Shown here: in pieces, positions 23,583 to 35,249 of the stretch | Layout: each line of letters starts with the position of its first letter | Position numbering within the stretch: position 1 is the stretch's first letter | Assembly (NCBI RefSeq): GCF_003030465.1 | Contig: NZ_CP028339.1 | Coordinates: forward strand, 1,364,001-1,428,000 | Length of the DNA stretch: 64,000 bases | Source of the DNA: Thauera aromatica K172 | GTDB lineage: Bacteria; Pseudomonadota; Gammaproteobacteria; Burkholderiales; Rhodocyclaceae | Direction of reading: 5' to 3' | Position numbers and translations under genes: made by a program | The notes under the pieces: model-generated | What the model saw: the letters and a program-made list of their open reading frames with translations, nothing else | What the model was told of the DNA's origin: nothing | Databases searched by the model: none

Positions 23583-23613
23583 GGCCGCCGGGTGTTCCGC
23601 TCGGCGGCCTTTT
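23583..23613 (+). terminator. partial terminator between the binding protein and the permease genes
   Basis: The stem GGCCGCCG/CGGCGGCC (23583-23590 with 23602-23609) is followed by TTTT. Because permease and ATPase genes follow in the same direction, it probably works as an attenuator within the operon. Confidence 0.7.
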
Positions 23614-23677
23614 CAATCAATCAATCCAAAAGATCCCGCTTCCGTTCCATGACGGAAGCGTGGGGGGGCTTGCGGTC

Positions 23678-24715
23678 ATGGATTTTCAGATTGCATTGAT
23701 CCTCGGGCAGGACGGCATCACCAACGGCGCCATCTACGCGCTGCTCGCACTTGCGCTGGTGCTGGTGTTCGCGGTTACCCGAGTGATCTTCATTCCCCAG
23801 GGGGAGTTCGTCTCCTACGGCGCGCTGACCCTGGCGATGATCGACAATGGTTTTTTCCCGGCGACCGCCTGGCTGCTGCTCGGCGCCGGAATCGCCGTCG
23901 CGGTGCTTGACGGGCGGGTGGCGTTGCAGTCCGGCCATCGCCGACGCCTGGGTTCGATCGCGGCGCTCAACATCGGCTACCCGCTGGTGATGCTGGCGGT
24001 GCTCCAGTCCCTGCCGCTGACCGAACTCGCGCTCGCCCTGCAGGTGCTGGTGACGCTGCTGGTGGTGGTCCCGCTGGGGCCGATGATGTATCGCATCGTC
24101 TATCAGCCGATCGCCGAAGCACCGGTGCTGGTGCTGCTGATCGTGTCGGTCGCGGCGCATGTGACGATGGTCGGGCTCGGCCTGCTGTTCTTCGGCGCGG
24201 AAGGTTACCGCACGCCGCCGTTCTCCGATGCGCGCTTCGAGCTCGGGCCGTTGACCGTGACCGGGCAGACGATCTGGGTGGTCGCCGCCTCGCTCGTGCT
24301 GATCATCGCCCTGGCGCTGTTTTTCGGCCGCACGCTGTACGGCAAGGCCTTGCGCGCCACGGCGATCAACCGCAACGGCGCACGGCTGATGGGGATTCCG
24401 CCGGCCCTGGCAGGGAAGCTGACCTTCCTGCTGGCGACGCTGATCGGGGTGTTGTCCGGCGTCATGATTTCGCCGATCACCACCATCTACTATGACAGCG
24501 GATTCCTGATCGGGCTGAAGGGGTTCGTCGCCGCGATCATCGGCGGACTGGGGAGCTACCCGATCGCGGCCTTCGGCGCGCTGCTGGTCGGCCTGCTCGA
24601 ATCGTTCAGTTCGTTCTGGGCCAGCGCCTACAAGGAAGTACTGGTGTTCACCCTGATCATCCCGGTGCTGCTGTGGCGTTCGCTGACCAGCCACCACATG
24701 GAGGAAGAGGAATGA
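23678..24715 (+). CDS. Liv-type ABC transporter permease (LivH-like)
   Basis: This 345-residue integral membrane protein has about eight to nine hydrophobic segments. It carries the LivH-family N-terminal ITNGAIYALLALALVLVF segment and the RATAINRNGARLMGI cytoplasmic loop that contacts the ATPase. It forms half of the membrane channel of an importer for small carboxylated compounds. The ATG at 23678 was chosen at the conserved N-terminus; a GTG at 23660 is possible. An unusual basic stretch, LQSGHRRRLG (about residues 84-93), lies in a loop. It overlaps the next gene in an ATGA junction. Confidence 0.87.
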   Translation: MDFQIALILGQDGITNGAIYALLALALVLVFAVTRVIFIPQGEFVSYGALTLAMIDNGFFPATAWLLLGAGIAVAVLDGRVALQSGHRRRLGSIAALNIGYPLVMLAVLQSLPLTELALALQVLVTLLVVVPLGPMMYRIVYQPIAEAPVLVLLIVSVAAHVTMVGLGLLFFGAEGYRTPPFSDARFELGPLTVTGQTIWVVAASLVLIIALALFFGRTLYGKALRATAINRNGARLMGIPPALAGKLTFLLATLIGVLSGVMISPITTIYYDSGFLIGLKGFVAAIIGGLGSYPIAAFGALLVGLLESFSSFWASAYKEVLVFTLIIPVLLWRSLTSHHMEEEE

Positions 24716-26526
24716 AATTCGCACTCTCCCCCCGCGTCGTGCAGGGCGCGTTCATCGCGCTGCTGCTGCTTGCGCCGCTGACCTTGTCGGCGTTCTACGT
24801 CACCTTGCTCAACTACATCGGCCTGTATGCGATGGTGGCGCTCGGCCTGGTGCTGCTGACCGGAGTCGGCGGCCTGACCAGCTTTGGCCAGGCGGCCTTT
24901 GTCGGTCTCGGCGCGTATACCACCGCGGTGATTTCGACCGCGGCCGATCTCCCCGCCTGGCTCGGCTGGGCGTCGGCGTCACCCTGGCTGTCGCTGGCGG
25001 TCGGCCTCGTGCTTACCGCGGTGGTGGCGTACTTCATCGGCAAACTGACCTTGCGCCTGTCCGGGCATTACCTGCCGCTGGCGACGATCGCCTGGGGCCT
25101 CAGCCTGTATTTCCTGTTCGGCACCATGGAGATCCTGGGCGGCCATACCGGGCTCACCGGCATCGAGCCGATCGCCGTGTTCGGCTACGAGCTGCGCCAG
25201 GGACACGAGATCTACTACCTGATCTGGTTCTTCGTCCTCGCCGGCGTGTTCACCGCCAGCAACCTGCTCGACTCGCGCGAAGGGCGCGCGATCCGTGCGC
25301 TCAAGGGGGGCATGGTGATGGCCGAGGCGATGGGGGTCGATACCACGCGCTCGCGCACCGTGATCTTCGTCCTCGCCGCCTTGCTCGCCTGCGCCTCCGG
25401 CTGGCTGTACGCGCACATGCAGCGCTTCGTGAACCCGACGCCGTTCGGCCTGCACATCGGCATCGAGTACCTGTTCATGGCCGTCGTCGGCGGCGCGGCG
25501 CACGTATGGGGCGCGCTCGTCGGTGCCGGGGTGATCACGGTGCTCAAGCAGTGGCTGCAGGATCTGCTGCCCAAGCTGTTCGGGCAGAGCGGCAACTTCG
25601 AAGTAATCTTCTTCGGCGCGCTGATGGTGCTGGTGCTGCACAAGGCGCGCGGCGGCCTGTGGCCGATCCTGGTCGCCGCGGTCAAGCGCGTGGTGCCGGT
25701 TGCCGCGGTGCGCCGCACCATCGACCGCAATGCCGCCATGCTGCCGCGGCGCGAGCTGCCCGTGGTTGGCACCTTGCTGCTCGAAGCCAAGGGGGTCACC
25801 CGCCGTTTCGGCGGCCTGCTGGCGAACAACAACATGAGCCTGGATGTGCACGCCGGCGAGATCCTGGCGCTGATCGGGCCCAACGGCGCGGGCAAGAGCA
25901 CGATGTTCAACCAGGTCTCGGGCGTCGATACGCCGACCTCGGGCGAAGTGCGTTTTCTCGGTGAATCGGTGGTGGGCAAGGGCTCGCGCACGATCGCGCG
26001 GATGGGGATGAGCCGCACCTTCCAGCATGTGCGCATCCTGCCGACGATGAGCGTGCTCGAGAACGTCGCCATCGGCGCCCATCTGCGCGGCAGCAAGGGC
26101 GTGCTGGCGGCGGCCTGGCGCCTCGACCGCGGTGAGGAGAAGCGCTTGCTGGCCGAGGCCGCGCGCCAGATCGAGCGTGTCGGCCTGGCCGAGCACATGC
26201 ACGACGAGGCCGGCAGCCTCGCCCTGGGCCAGCAGCGCATCCTCGAAATCGCCCGCGCGCTGGCTTCCGACCCCTGCCTGCTGCTGCTCGACGAGCCGGC
26301 GGCCGGCTTGCGCTACAAGGAAAAACAGGCCCTCGGCGATCTGCTGAAGAAGCTCAAGGCGGAGGGCATGGGGGTTCTGCTGGTGGAGCACGACATGGAT
26401 TTCGTGATGGGCCTGGTCGATCGGGTCGTGGTCATGGAGTTCGGTGAAAAGATCGCCGAAGGTCTGCCCGAGGACGTACAGCGCGACCCGGCGGTGCTCG
26501 AGGCTTACCTCGGGGGAGGGGAATGA
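24712..26526 (+). CDS. fused Liv-type permease and ATPase (LivM-LivG)
   Basis: This 604-residue protein joins a LivM-type permease (about residues 1-335, ten or so hydrophobic segments, with the GGLTSFGQAAFVGLGAYT motif) to a LivG-type ATPase (about 357-604). The ATPase has Walker A GPNGAGKST at about 389-397, an LALGQQRI signature near 502 and Walker B LLLLDEPAAGL near 522. Separate genes are more usual. The signature reads LGQQR instead of LSGGQ, a change often seen in LivG ATPases. The start overlaps the preceding permease stop, with GAGGAAGAGG as ribosome site, and the stop overlaps the next ATPase gene. Confidence 0.9.
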   Translation: MKFALSPRVVQGAFIALLLLAPLTLSAFYVTLLNYIGLYAMVALGLVLLTGVGGLTSFGQAAFVGLGAYTTAVISTAADLPAWLGWASASPWLSLAVGLVLTAVVAYFIGKLTLRLSGHYLPLATIAWGLSLYFLFGTMEILGGHTGLTGIEPIAVFGYELRQGHEIYYLIWFFVLAGVFTASNLLDSREGRAIRALKGGMVMAEAMGVDTTRSRTVIFVLAALLACASGWLYAHMQRFVNPTPFGLHIGIEYLFMAVVGGAAHVWGALVGAGVITVLKQWLQDLLPKLFGQSGNFEVIFFGALMVLVLHKARGGLWPILVAAVKRVVPVAAVRRTIDRNAAMLPRRELPVVGTLLLEAKGVTRRFGGLLANNNMSLDVHAGEILALIGPNGAGKSTMFNQVSGVDTPTSGEVRFLGESVVGKGSRTIARMGMSRTFQHVRILPTMSVLENVAIGAHLRGSKGVLAAAWRLDRGEEKRLLAEAARQIERVGLAEHMHDEAGSLALGQQRILEIARALASDPCLLLLDEPAAGLRYKEKQALGDLLKKLKAEGMGVLLVEHDMDFVMGLVDRVVVMEFGEKIAEGLPEDVQRDPAVLEAYLGGGE

Positions 26527-27293
26527 TGGCTACGCAGAATCAGACCGGCAACCCGGTGCTCCAGGTGAGCGACCTGTGCGTTTCCTACGGCCTGGTCGAA
26601 GCCCTGACCAATGCCAAACTGACGGTGGGCGAGGGGCAGATCGTCACCGTCATCGGCCCCAATGGCGCAGGAAAGACGACCATGCTGTCGGCGATCATGG
26701 GGCTGTTGCCTTCGCGCGGCCGGATCGAGTTCGCCGGGCTGGCTCTGACTTCGCCGGAAGTCGAGGAAATGGTCGCGCACGGCATGAACCTGGTGCCGGA
26801 AAAGCGCGAGCTGTTCGGCGAGATGAGTGTCGAGGACAATCTCGTGCTCGGCGCCTTTCAGCGTTACCGGATGGGTTTCCGCGACCAGGCGCAGACCATG
26901 GAAGAAGTCTACGCGCTGTTTCCCCGTCTCAAGGAGCGGCGCAGCCAACTCGCCGGGACCTTGTCCGGCGGCGAGCGCCAGATGCTCGCCGTGGGACGGG
27001 CGCTGATGGCCAAGCCCAAGCTGCTGATGCTCGATGAACCCAGCCTGGGGCTGGCGCCGCTGATCGTGCGTGAGATCTTCCGCATCATCACCCAGCTGCG
27101 CAGCCGTGGAGTGTCGATCCTGCTCGTCGAGCAGAACGCGCGTGCGGCGCTGCAGGTTGCCGACTACGCCTACGTGCTCGAAACCGGAGAGATCGCGATG
27201 GAAGGGCCGGCATCGGAACTCGCCGACGACCCGCGCGTGATCGAGGCCTATCTTGGGCTGGGCGGAAAGCACCAGGAAATGCTCGCGACCTGA
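26523..27293 (+). CDS. Liv-type ABC transporter ATPase (LivF-like)
   Basis: This 256-residue ABC ATPase has Walker A GPNGAGKTT at about 45-53, signature LSGGERQ near 148 and Walker B LLMLDEPSLGLAP just after. The C-terminal part (EGPASELADDPRVIEAYLGLGG) is typical of LivF. It would form an ATPase heterodimer with the fused domain of the preceding protein. ATG at 26523 overlaps the upstream stop (ATGA), and a second ATG follows at once. It ends the transporter operon; no clear terminator was seen behind it. Confidence 0.9.
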   Translation: MMATQNQTGNPVLQVSDLCVSYGLVEALTNAKLTVGEGQIVTVIGPNGAGKTTMLSAIMGLLPSRGRIEFAGLALTSPEVEEMVAHGMNLVPEKRELFGEMSVEDNLVLGAFQRYRMGFRDQAQTMEEVYALFPRLKERRSQLAGTLSGGERQMLAVGRALMAKPKLLMLDEPSLGLAPLIVREIFRIITQLRSRGVSILLVEQNARAALQVADYAYVLETGEIAMEGPASELADDPRVIEAYLGLGGKHQEMLAT

Positions 27294-27406
27294 GCCGCGG
27301 AGGCGCCGTCCGGAGCCGGGTGGGGCGGGAACACGCCTCGCCCGCTGCGTCCGGCGGCGAACTGCGCTACGCTGCGGTCCTTTGCAATCGAGAGAGGTGG
27401 AGAGCG

Positions 27407-27874
27407 ATGTCGGGCAGCATCCGTGGGTGGATCTTCGCGCTTCTATCGTTGACCGGGACCGGCAGCGTCCTCGCGCAGGCCGCTCCGCCCCCGGGCACTC
27501 CGCCTGTGGCCGAGCTCGGGGCCGGGATGTACCGCATCGCGGCAGAGGTCGCGGACACTTTCCAGGCTCGCCAGCGCGGCCTGATGCAGCGCCGCTCGAT
27601 GCCCCTGAATCACGGCATGGTGTTCGTGTTCCCGGAGGACGCGATCCACTGCATGTGGATGAAGAACACCTACCTGCCGCTGTCGGTCGCCTTCATCGAT
27701 GCCGACGGCGGGTTGATCAACATCGCCGACATGCAGCCGCAGACCGAGGACAGCCATTGTGCGGCGGCCCCGGCGCGCTTCGCGCTGGAAATGAACCTCG
27801 GCTGGTTTGCCGCGCGCGGCATCGGTCCGGGGGCGCGCCTGCGCGGTTTCGACCGCCTACCGCCGGCGCGCTGA
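27407..27874 (+). CDS. DUF192 family secreted protein
   Basis: This 155-residue protein has a signal peptide (hydrophobic IFALLSLTGTGSVLAQA, cleavage near residue 24) followed by a DUF192 domain. The diagnostic stretches are ARQRGLMQRRSMPLNHGMVFVF, CMWMKNTYLPLSVAFID and a closing RFALEMNLGWF. The function of the family is not established. The start at 27407 has GGAGAG in front. It converges with parC over 61 bases and has no clear operon partner. Confidence 0.85.
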   Translation: MSGSIRGWIFALLSLTGTGSVLAQAAPPPGTPPVAELGAGMYRIAAEVADTFQARQRGLMQRRSMPLNHGMVFVFPEDAIHCMWMKNTYLPLSVAFIDADGGLINIADMQPQTEDSHCAAAPARFALEMNLGWFAARGIGPGARLRGFDRLPPAR

Positions 27875-27935
27875 AGCCCTGCGCTACCGCGGCGCGGCCG
27901 GGCAAGCCCGCCCCGTTGCGCCCCGTCTCCCTCCT

Positions 27936-30404
27936 TCACCGCATCCGTTCCGGCTTCACTCGCGGCGTCAGCGGGGCGCCCTTGCGCGCCCGGCGGTGGC
28001 GTAGCGGCTCGCGCTGCGCCGGTTTCAGTTCGATGGTCACCGCCTTGCCGCCGCGCCCGGTGCCTTCCACGCTCAGCACCGCGTCATCGGCCGGGACCGC
28101 CACCGCGGCGAGCGCCTCGCCTTCGTCGAGCGCCATCACGATGACGCCGCGACCGCCGCTCTGCGTCTTCATCTCCGGTCGCGGGAAGACCAGCAGGCGA
28201 CCGTTTTCCGAGGCGGCGGCGATCCAGTCGCCGAAGGCTTTGGCCGGGGCCAGCACCTTTTCCCCCTTTTCCAGGCTCATAAAGGCCTTGCCCGCGCGCT
28301 GGCGGCTGGTGGCGTCCGCGACGCTGCAGAGGAAGCCGTAGCCGCCGCTGTTGGCGAAGAAGTAGACCGTATCCGGCGTGTCGCTGATCACCTGGGCGAG
28401 CTTGGCCCCGTCCTGGAACTCGACCAGCGTCGTGAACGGGGTGCCGTCGCCGCGGCCGCCGGGTAGATCCGACACTTTTACCGTGTAGGCGCGGCCGTTG
28501 CTGTCGACGACGATCAGCGGCCAGATCGTGCGCGTCTCGAGCGCGGCGAAAGCGAAGTCCCCCGCCTTGTAGCCGACCGTCGCGGCGTCGATGCCATGGC
28601 CCTGGCGCGTGCGCACCCAGCCGTTCTTCGACACGATCACCGTGACCGGCTCGTCCGGCACGCTGATCTCGGCCGGTGCTACCGCGGCGACGGCCTCGAC
28701 CAGGGTGCGGCGGTCGTCGCCGTACTTCTTGGCGTCGTCGCCGATCTCCTTGAGGATGAGCCTGGTCATCGCCGTGCGGCTGTCGAGGAGGTGCTGCAGA
28801 CCGCTGCGCTCGTCCTTCAGCTCGGCGAGCTCCTTCTCGATCCTGAAGCCTTCGAGGCGGGCGAGCTGGCGCAGGCGGATCTCGAGGATGTCCTCGGCCT
28901 GGATCTCGGACAGCCCGAAGGCTTCGATCAGTGCCGGCTTGGGCTCGTCCGACTCGCGGATCACGCGGATCACTTCCTCGATGTGGAGGAAGGCGATCAT
29001 GCGGCCTTCGAGAATGTGGAGGCGGCGGTCCACCTCGTCGAGGCGGTGGCGGCTGCGGCGCTCGACGGTGACATAGCGGAAGTCGATCCATTCCTTGAGG
29101 ATCTGCACCAGGTTCTTCTGCTGCGGCCGGCCGCCATGGACAGGCCCATGCCCGATCATGGTCAGGTTCACCGACACCGAGGTCTCGAGGCTGGTGTGGG
29201 CGAGCAGCACCGCCATGAACTCGTCGCGGCTCTGGCGGCTGGACTTGGGCTCCAGCACGATGCGCACCGGGGCCTTGTCGCTGGACTCGTCGCGCACGGT
29301 GTCGAGCACGCCGAGCACGAGCTGCTTGAGATTCTTCTGCTCCTGGCTGACTTCCTTCTTGCCCGCGCGCGGCTGCGGGTTGGTGAGGGTCTCGATCTCG
29401 GACAGCACGCCGGCGGCGGAGACGCCGTGCGGCAGCTCGTCGACGATGACTCGCCACTGGCCGCGGGCGAGCTCCTCGATCTTCCAGCGCGCGCGCACGC
29501 GCAGGCTGCCGCGGCCCGATGCGTAGGCGTCGCGGATGGTCCCGGGCGGCGAGATGAGCTGGCCGCCGCCGGGGAAGTCGGGGCCGGGGAGGATGCCGAG
29601 TACGTCGTCGAGGGTGGCCTCGGGGTGGCGGATCAGGTGGCAGGTGGCTTCGGCCACTTCGCGCAGGTTGTGCGGCGGGATCTCGGTCGCCATCCCCACC
29701 GCGATCCCCGAGGCGCCGTTGAGCAGGACGAAGGGCAGGCGCGCGGGCAGCAGCTGCGGCTCTTCGAAGGCGCCGTCGTAGTTGGGGATGAAGTCCACCG
29801 TGCCGCGGTCGATCTCGGCCAGCAGCAGCTCGGCGATCGGGGTCAGGCGGCATTCGGTGTAGCGCATCGCCGCCGCCGAGTCGCCGTCGCGCGAGCCGAA
29901 GTTGCCCTGGCCATCGACCAGCGGATAGCGCAACGAGAAGTCCTGCGCCACCCGCACCATGGCGTCGTAGACGCTGGAGTCGCCGTGGGGGTGGTACTTG
30001 CCGATCACGTCGCCGACCACGCGCGCAGACTTCACGTGCTTGGAGGTGGACGACAGCCGCATTTCGTTCATCGCGAACAGGATGCGGCGCTGCACCGGCT
30101 TCAGGCCGTCCTCGACCTGCGGCAGCGCGCGCGATTTCACCACGCTCATCGCATAGGCGAGATAGGCGCGCTCGGCGTAGCGGTCGAGTGCCAGCGTGCC
30201 GTCGTCCTCGGGTTCGGGGGCGGGGTCGGCGGGCGGGGCAGGGGGGGGCGGCAAGTTTGCACCTGCTGCCGTCGGTGGTGTACCGGCTCCTGTGTCCTGC
30301 GTCGTGCTTGCCGTGGCCGTTACCGCGGCGGGCACCGGGGGGGCTGCGGTGAGGGATTCGTTTGCGTCAGGGGCATCGAAGAGATCGGGGGTATCTGTGC
30401 TCAT
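27936..30404 (-). CDS. parC: DNA topoisomerase IV subunit A
   Basis: This 822-residue type IIA topoisomerase breakage-reunion subunit has conserved [12 protein letters not shown] near residue 99, the quinolone-resistance region [10 protein letters not shown] (138-147) and catalytic Tyr182 in [11 protein letters not shown]-terminal beta-propeller repeats lie beyond about residue 530. It decatenates daughter chromosomes with ParE. The first 70 residues are an Ala/Pro-rich extension (for example [18 protein letters not shown]) before the conserved core. The ATG at 30404 overlaps the stop of the toxin gene vapC and has no obvious ribosome site; a second ATG at 30419 lies inside vapC. Parting of parE and parC by a toxin-antitoxin pair is unusual. 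Confidence 0.93.
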   Translation of the reverse strand: MSTDTPDLFDAPDANESLTAAPPVPAAVTATASTTQDTGAGTPPTAAGANLPPPPAPPADPAPEPEDDGTLALDRYAERAYLAYAMSVVKSRALPQVEDGLKPVQRRILFAMNEMRLSSTSKHVKSARVVGDVIGKYHPHGDSSVYDAMVRVAQDFSLRYPLVDGQGNFGSRDGDSAAAMRYTECRLTPIAELLLAEIDRGTVDFIPNYDGAFEEPQLLPARLPFVLLNGASGIAVGMATEIPPHNLREVAEATCHLIRHPEATLDDVLGILPGPDFPGGGQLISPPGTIRDAYASGRGSLRVRARWKIEELARGQWRVIVDELPHGVSAAGVLSEIETLTNPQPRAGKKEVSQEQKNLKQLVLGVLDTVRDESSDKAPVRIVLEPKSSRQSRDEFMAVLLAHTSLETSVSVNLTMIGHGPVHGGRPQQKNLVQILKEWIDFRYVTVERRSRHRLDEVDRRLHILEGRMIAFLHIEEVIRVIRESDEPKPALIEAFGLSEIQAEDILEIRLRQLARLEGFRIEKELAELKDERSGLQHLLDSRTAMTRLILKEIGDDAKKYGDDRRTLVEAVAAVAPAEISVPDEPVTVIVSKNGWVRTRQGHGIDAATVGYKAGDFAFAALETRTIWPLIVVDSNGRAYTVKVSDLPGGRGDGTPFTTLVEFQDGAKLAQVISDTPDTVYFFANSGGYGFLCSVADATSRQRAGKAFMSLEKGEKVLAPAKAFGDWIAAASENGRLLVFPRPEMKTQSGGRGVIVMALDEGEALAAVAVPADDAVLSVEGTGRGGKAVTIELKPAQREPLRHRRARKGAPLTPRVKPERMR

Positions 30405-30853
30405 GAATTCGAACTGCATGCTGCGAGCAGTAGCGGGTGCCGGACATGCTCGAAAGGATTGATGACGGTGACGCCGCGCCAGGTGAAGCCGTGCTGCAGG
30501 TCCTCGCTCAGAAGCAGGCGGCAACGGTTTTCCGCAGCCACTGAGAGGATCAGGCCATCCCAGATCTGCATCCGATGATCGCAGGCCAGGTCGATGGCCG
30601 CCTGGAAGATCGGCCAGGTCGAATCGACCACTTCGTAGGCATCCGACCAGTCCAGTAGAGCGCTGCGAACCGCTTTAGTGTCACGCTTTAGCTTGCCGGT
30701 CAGAACTCGGTACAGCTCACCCATCGCCTGTGCGGGAATCAGCACCTCGCTCGCCGCGAGATCCGCAAGTAATGCCCGTGCAGCTGCACAACGCGCATCG
30801 TCTCCAGCGCCTTCCGCGTAGGCGAGGATGTTGGTGTCCAGTGCGATTTTCAT
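30401..30853 (-). CDS. vapC: PIN-domain toxin (VapC family)
   Basis: This 150-residue PIN-domain ribonuclease has the acidic residues that bind metal: D6 ([10 protein letters not shown]), E46, D99 (QIWDGLI) and D118 (LLSEDLQHG). All are present, so the toxin should be active. It starts in an ATGA overlap with the antitoxin stop and ends in an ATGA overlap with the parC start. Base composition is lower in GC than in parC and parE, which suggests acquisition. The target RNA cannot be predicted from the sequence. Confidence 0.88.
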   Translation of the reverse strand: MKIALDTNILAYAEGAGDDARCAAARALLADLAASEVLIPAQAMGELYRVLTGKLKRDTKAVRSALLDWSDAYEVVDSTWPIFQAAIDLACDHRMQIWDGLILSVAAENRCRLLLSEDLQHGFTWRGVTVINPFEHVRHPLLLAACSSNS

Positions 30854-31101
30854 TCGCCGCGGTCGTACAGTTCGTCGCGGCTCCAGTTGCGCTCGCCTGC
30901 GGTAGGCTCCCGATTGAGCCGGGTCAGGAGGCGGGCGCGTGCGTTGGCGCGGCCGCCGGCATCTTCAGTCGCGGCCGGAATGGGACTGATCGTCGCAACT
31001 GGACGGCCATGGGACAGGACCATGACCGTCTCGCCCTGGCTCACCTGGCGGAGCAGGCTGGAAAACTGACGGTTCGCTTCGGCGGCGGAGATGGTGTGCA
31101 T
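30850..31101 (-). CDS. vapB: Phd/YefM-type antitoxin
   Basis: This 83-residue antitoxin begins MHTISAAEANRQFSSLLRQV, the N-terminal DNA-binding fold of Phd/YefM proteins, followed by VMVLSHGRPVATISP and a charged C-terminal tail that would wrap the toxin. The start at 31101 was chosen because the conserved fold begins there; 23 more in-frame residues upstream would run through the operator. A 25-base inverted repeat lies 22 bases upstream of the start and is the expected autoregulatory site. The pair sits 90 bases after the parE stop. Confidence 0.86.
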   Translation of the reverse strand: MHTISAAEANRQFSSLLRQVSQGETVMVLSHGRPVATISPIPAATEDAGGRANARARLLTRLNREPTAGERNWSRDELYDRGE

Positions 31102-31122
31102 GTCGGGTCCGTAGCTTGGAAA

Positions 31123-31147
31123 TAAAGTAGTAAATATGACTACTTTA
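31123..31147. promoter_or_regulatory. toxin-antitoxin operator
   Basis: The nine-base inverted repeat TAAAGTAGT...ACTACTTTA has a seven-base spacer. It is AT-rich and lies between the parE stop and the antitoxin start, where an antitoxin-toxin complex would repress its own promoter. Confidence 0.75.
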
Positions 31148-31191
31148 GTTTGGACTGTCTGATCGGGCAAACCGGATTTGCCCGGCGGCGC

Positions 31192-33180
<1,989 letters not shown>

Positions 33181-33418
33181 GCTGTGCGGGCCTGTCCGGT
33201 TCGATGCGAAGGGGGCAAGGATAACAGAGCCGGTTACTGAATGAATAACCAGCTACCTGCCGTGGCGATCGTGGCGCAAGCGGGGGGTGGCCGACCGTCG
33301 GCGTGCGCGGACATCCGCACGCCTGTGCTGCCTATGCCGGGGTGAAGTCGGAGTTCATCGAGTGGGTGATGCAGGCGGCGCGGGCAGCGCGTGGGTGAGC
33401 TTTCCGCGCCGTGCCCGC

Positions 33419-35062
33419 TTACATGCCCTGGTAGATCGGCCCTTCGCCGCCCTGGGGCACGACCCAGTTGATGTTCTGGGTCGGGTCCTTGATGTCGCAG
33501 GTCTTGCAGTGCACACAGTTCTGGGCGTTGATCTGCAGGCGCGGGGCGCCGCCTTCGCCGTCGCGGACGATCTCGTATACACCGGCCGGACAGTAACGCT
33601 GTTCGGGGGCGTCGTACCGGGCGAGGTTGATCGCGATCGGCACCGAGGCGTCCTTCAGCTGCAGGTGGCAGGGCTGCTCTTCCTCGTGGTTGGTATTGGA
33701 CAGGAACACCGAGGACAGACGATCGAAGGTGAGTACGCCGTCGGGCTTCGGATAGTCGATTTTCGGACACTCGGCAGCCGGCTTGAGCTTGTCGTGATCG
33801 GCGCTGTTGTGCAGCGTCCACGGCGCCTTGCCCATCAACAGCTTCTGGTCGATGCCGAACAGCAGCGAACCGATCCACAGGCCTCTCTTCATGTAGGGCT
33901 TGAAGTTGCGGGTCTTGTGCAGTTCGGCGTACAGCCAGGAGTCGCGGAAGGACGAAGGGTAGGCGGTGAGCGCATCGTGCTGGCGTTCGGCGGCGAGCGC
34001 CTCGAACGCGGCGTCGGCGGCGAGCATGCCGGACTTGATCGCGGCGTGGCTGCCCTTGATCCGCGCGGCGTTGAGGAAACCGGCGTCGTCGCCGACCAGC
34101 GCCCCGCCCGGGAACACCAGCCGCGGCAGGCTCTGCAGCCCGCCGGCGGTGATCGCGCGGGCACCGTAGGCGAGGCGCTTGCCGCCTTCGAGGTACTTGC
34201 GGATCTCGGGGTGGGTCTTGTAGCGCTGCATCTCCTCGAACGGCGACAGGTGCGGGTTGCTGTAGTTGAGGCCGACCACGTAGCCGACCGCGACCAGGTT
34301 GTCTTCGAGGTGATAGACGAAGCCGCCGCCGTAGGTGGCGTTGTCCATCGGCCAGCCGGCGGTGTGCACGACGAGGCCGGGGCGGTGGTTCTCGGGCTTC
34401 ACTTCCCACAGTTCCTTGATGCCGATGCCGTAGGTCTGGGGATCGACGCCGTCGCGCAGCTTGAACTTCGCTTCCAGCTGCTTGCCCAGGTGGCCGCGGC
34501 AGCCTTCCGCGAACAGGGTGTATTTGGCGTGGAGTTCCATCCCCGGCTGGTGGTGCGGGCCGGGAGTGCCGTCGCGGTTGAGGCCCATGTCGCCAGTGGC
34601 CACGCCCTTGACCGCGCCGTGGCCGTCGTACAGCACTTCGGCGCCGGCAAAGCCGGGATAGACTTCGATGCCGAGCGCTTCGGCCTGCTCGCCGAGCCAT
34701 TTCACCACGTTGCCCAGGCGCACGATGTAGTTGCCGTGGTTGATGAAACAGTCCGGCAGCAGGCCGTTGGGGGCCTGGCGGGCGCCGGTTTCGGTGAGGA
34801 ACAGGACCTTGTCCTCGGTCACTGCGGTGTTGAGCGGAGCGCCGCGTTCCTTCCAGTCGGGGAAGAGTTCGGTCAGCGCCTTCGGGTCCATCACCGCGCC
34901 CGACAGGATGTGGGCACCGATTTCGGCCGCTTTCTCGATCAGGCATACCGAGATTTCCTGGCCTTTCTGCCCGGCCAGCTGTTTGAGGCGGATCGCCGCT
35001 GCCAGCCCTGCGGGGCCGCCGCCGACGATCAGCACGTCGAATTCCATCGATTCGCGTTCCAT
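33419..35062 (-). CDS. electron transfer flavoprotein:ubiquinone oxidoreductase
   Basis: This 547-residue ETF-QO has FAD-binding GGGPAG at residues 14-19, a quinone-binding membrane-surface region in the middle and a C-terminal [4Fe-4S] domain with cysteines in CPAGVYE and CVHCKTCDIKDPTQNI. It takes electrons from acyl-CoA dehydrogenases by way of ETF and passes them to ubiquinone. This step is needed for beta-oxidation of pimelyl-CoA and glutaryl-CoA intermediates formed from aromatic compounds. AGGAGAACAGG precedes the chosen ATG. It is divergent from the thioesterase gene. The 238 bases between its stop and parE show no gene. Confidence 0.93.
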   Translation of the reverse strand: MERESMEFDVLIVGGGPAGLAAAIRLKQLAGQKGQEISVCLIEKAAEIGAHILSGAVMDPKALTELFPDWKERGAPLNTAVTEDKVLFLTETGARQAPNGLLPDCFINHGNYIVRLGNVVKWLGEQAEALGIEVYPGFAGAEVLYDGHGAVKGVATGDMGLNRDGTPGPHHQPGMELHAKYTLFAEGCRGHLGKQLEAKFKLRDGVDPQTYGIGIKELWEVKPENHRPGLVVHTAGWPMDNATYGGGFVYHLEDNLVAVGYVVGLNYSNPHLSPFEEMQRYKTHPEIRKYLEGGKRLAYGARAITAGGLQSLPRLVFPGGALVGDDAGFLNAARIKGSHAAIKSGMLAADAAFEALAAERQHDALTAYPSSFRDSWLYAELHKTRNFKPYMKRGLWIGSLLFGIDQKLLMGKAPWTLHNSADHDKLKPAAECPKIDYPKPDGVLTFDRLSSVFLSNTNHEEEQPCHLQLKDASVPIAINLARYDAPEQRYCPAGVYEIVRDGEGGAPRLQINAQNCVHCKTCDIKDPTQNINWVVPQGGEGPIYQGM

Positions 35063-35249
35063 CCTGTTCTCCTGGATTGGTGTGGAGGGCGTGCCCGCCC
35101 TGCGACTGCGCAAGTTGTTCAAACCGCGCGAGTTTAAACCTTTGTGCCGTTTCGCGCCGGGCCGGGGCTCTCCCACGGATGGCGCGCCTCATGACATACG
35201 GGGGCGTATGCTACATTAGCTCGCGACCCGAATAACAGGAGCGAAGGCG

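Noticed and set aside
28596-30578. A 660-codon open frame antisense to parC
   Set aside because: No domain is visible, and parC on the other strand is unmistakable with its catalytic tyrosine region.
33241-33345. A 34-codon frame between parE and the ETF:quinone oxidoreductase gene
   Set aside because: It is short, without a ribosome site or recognisable sequence. The region is better left as non-coding.
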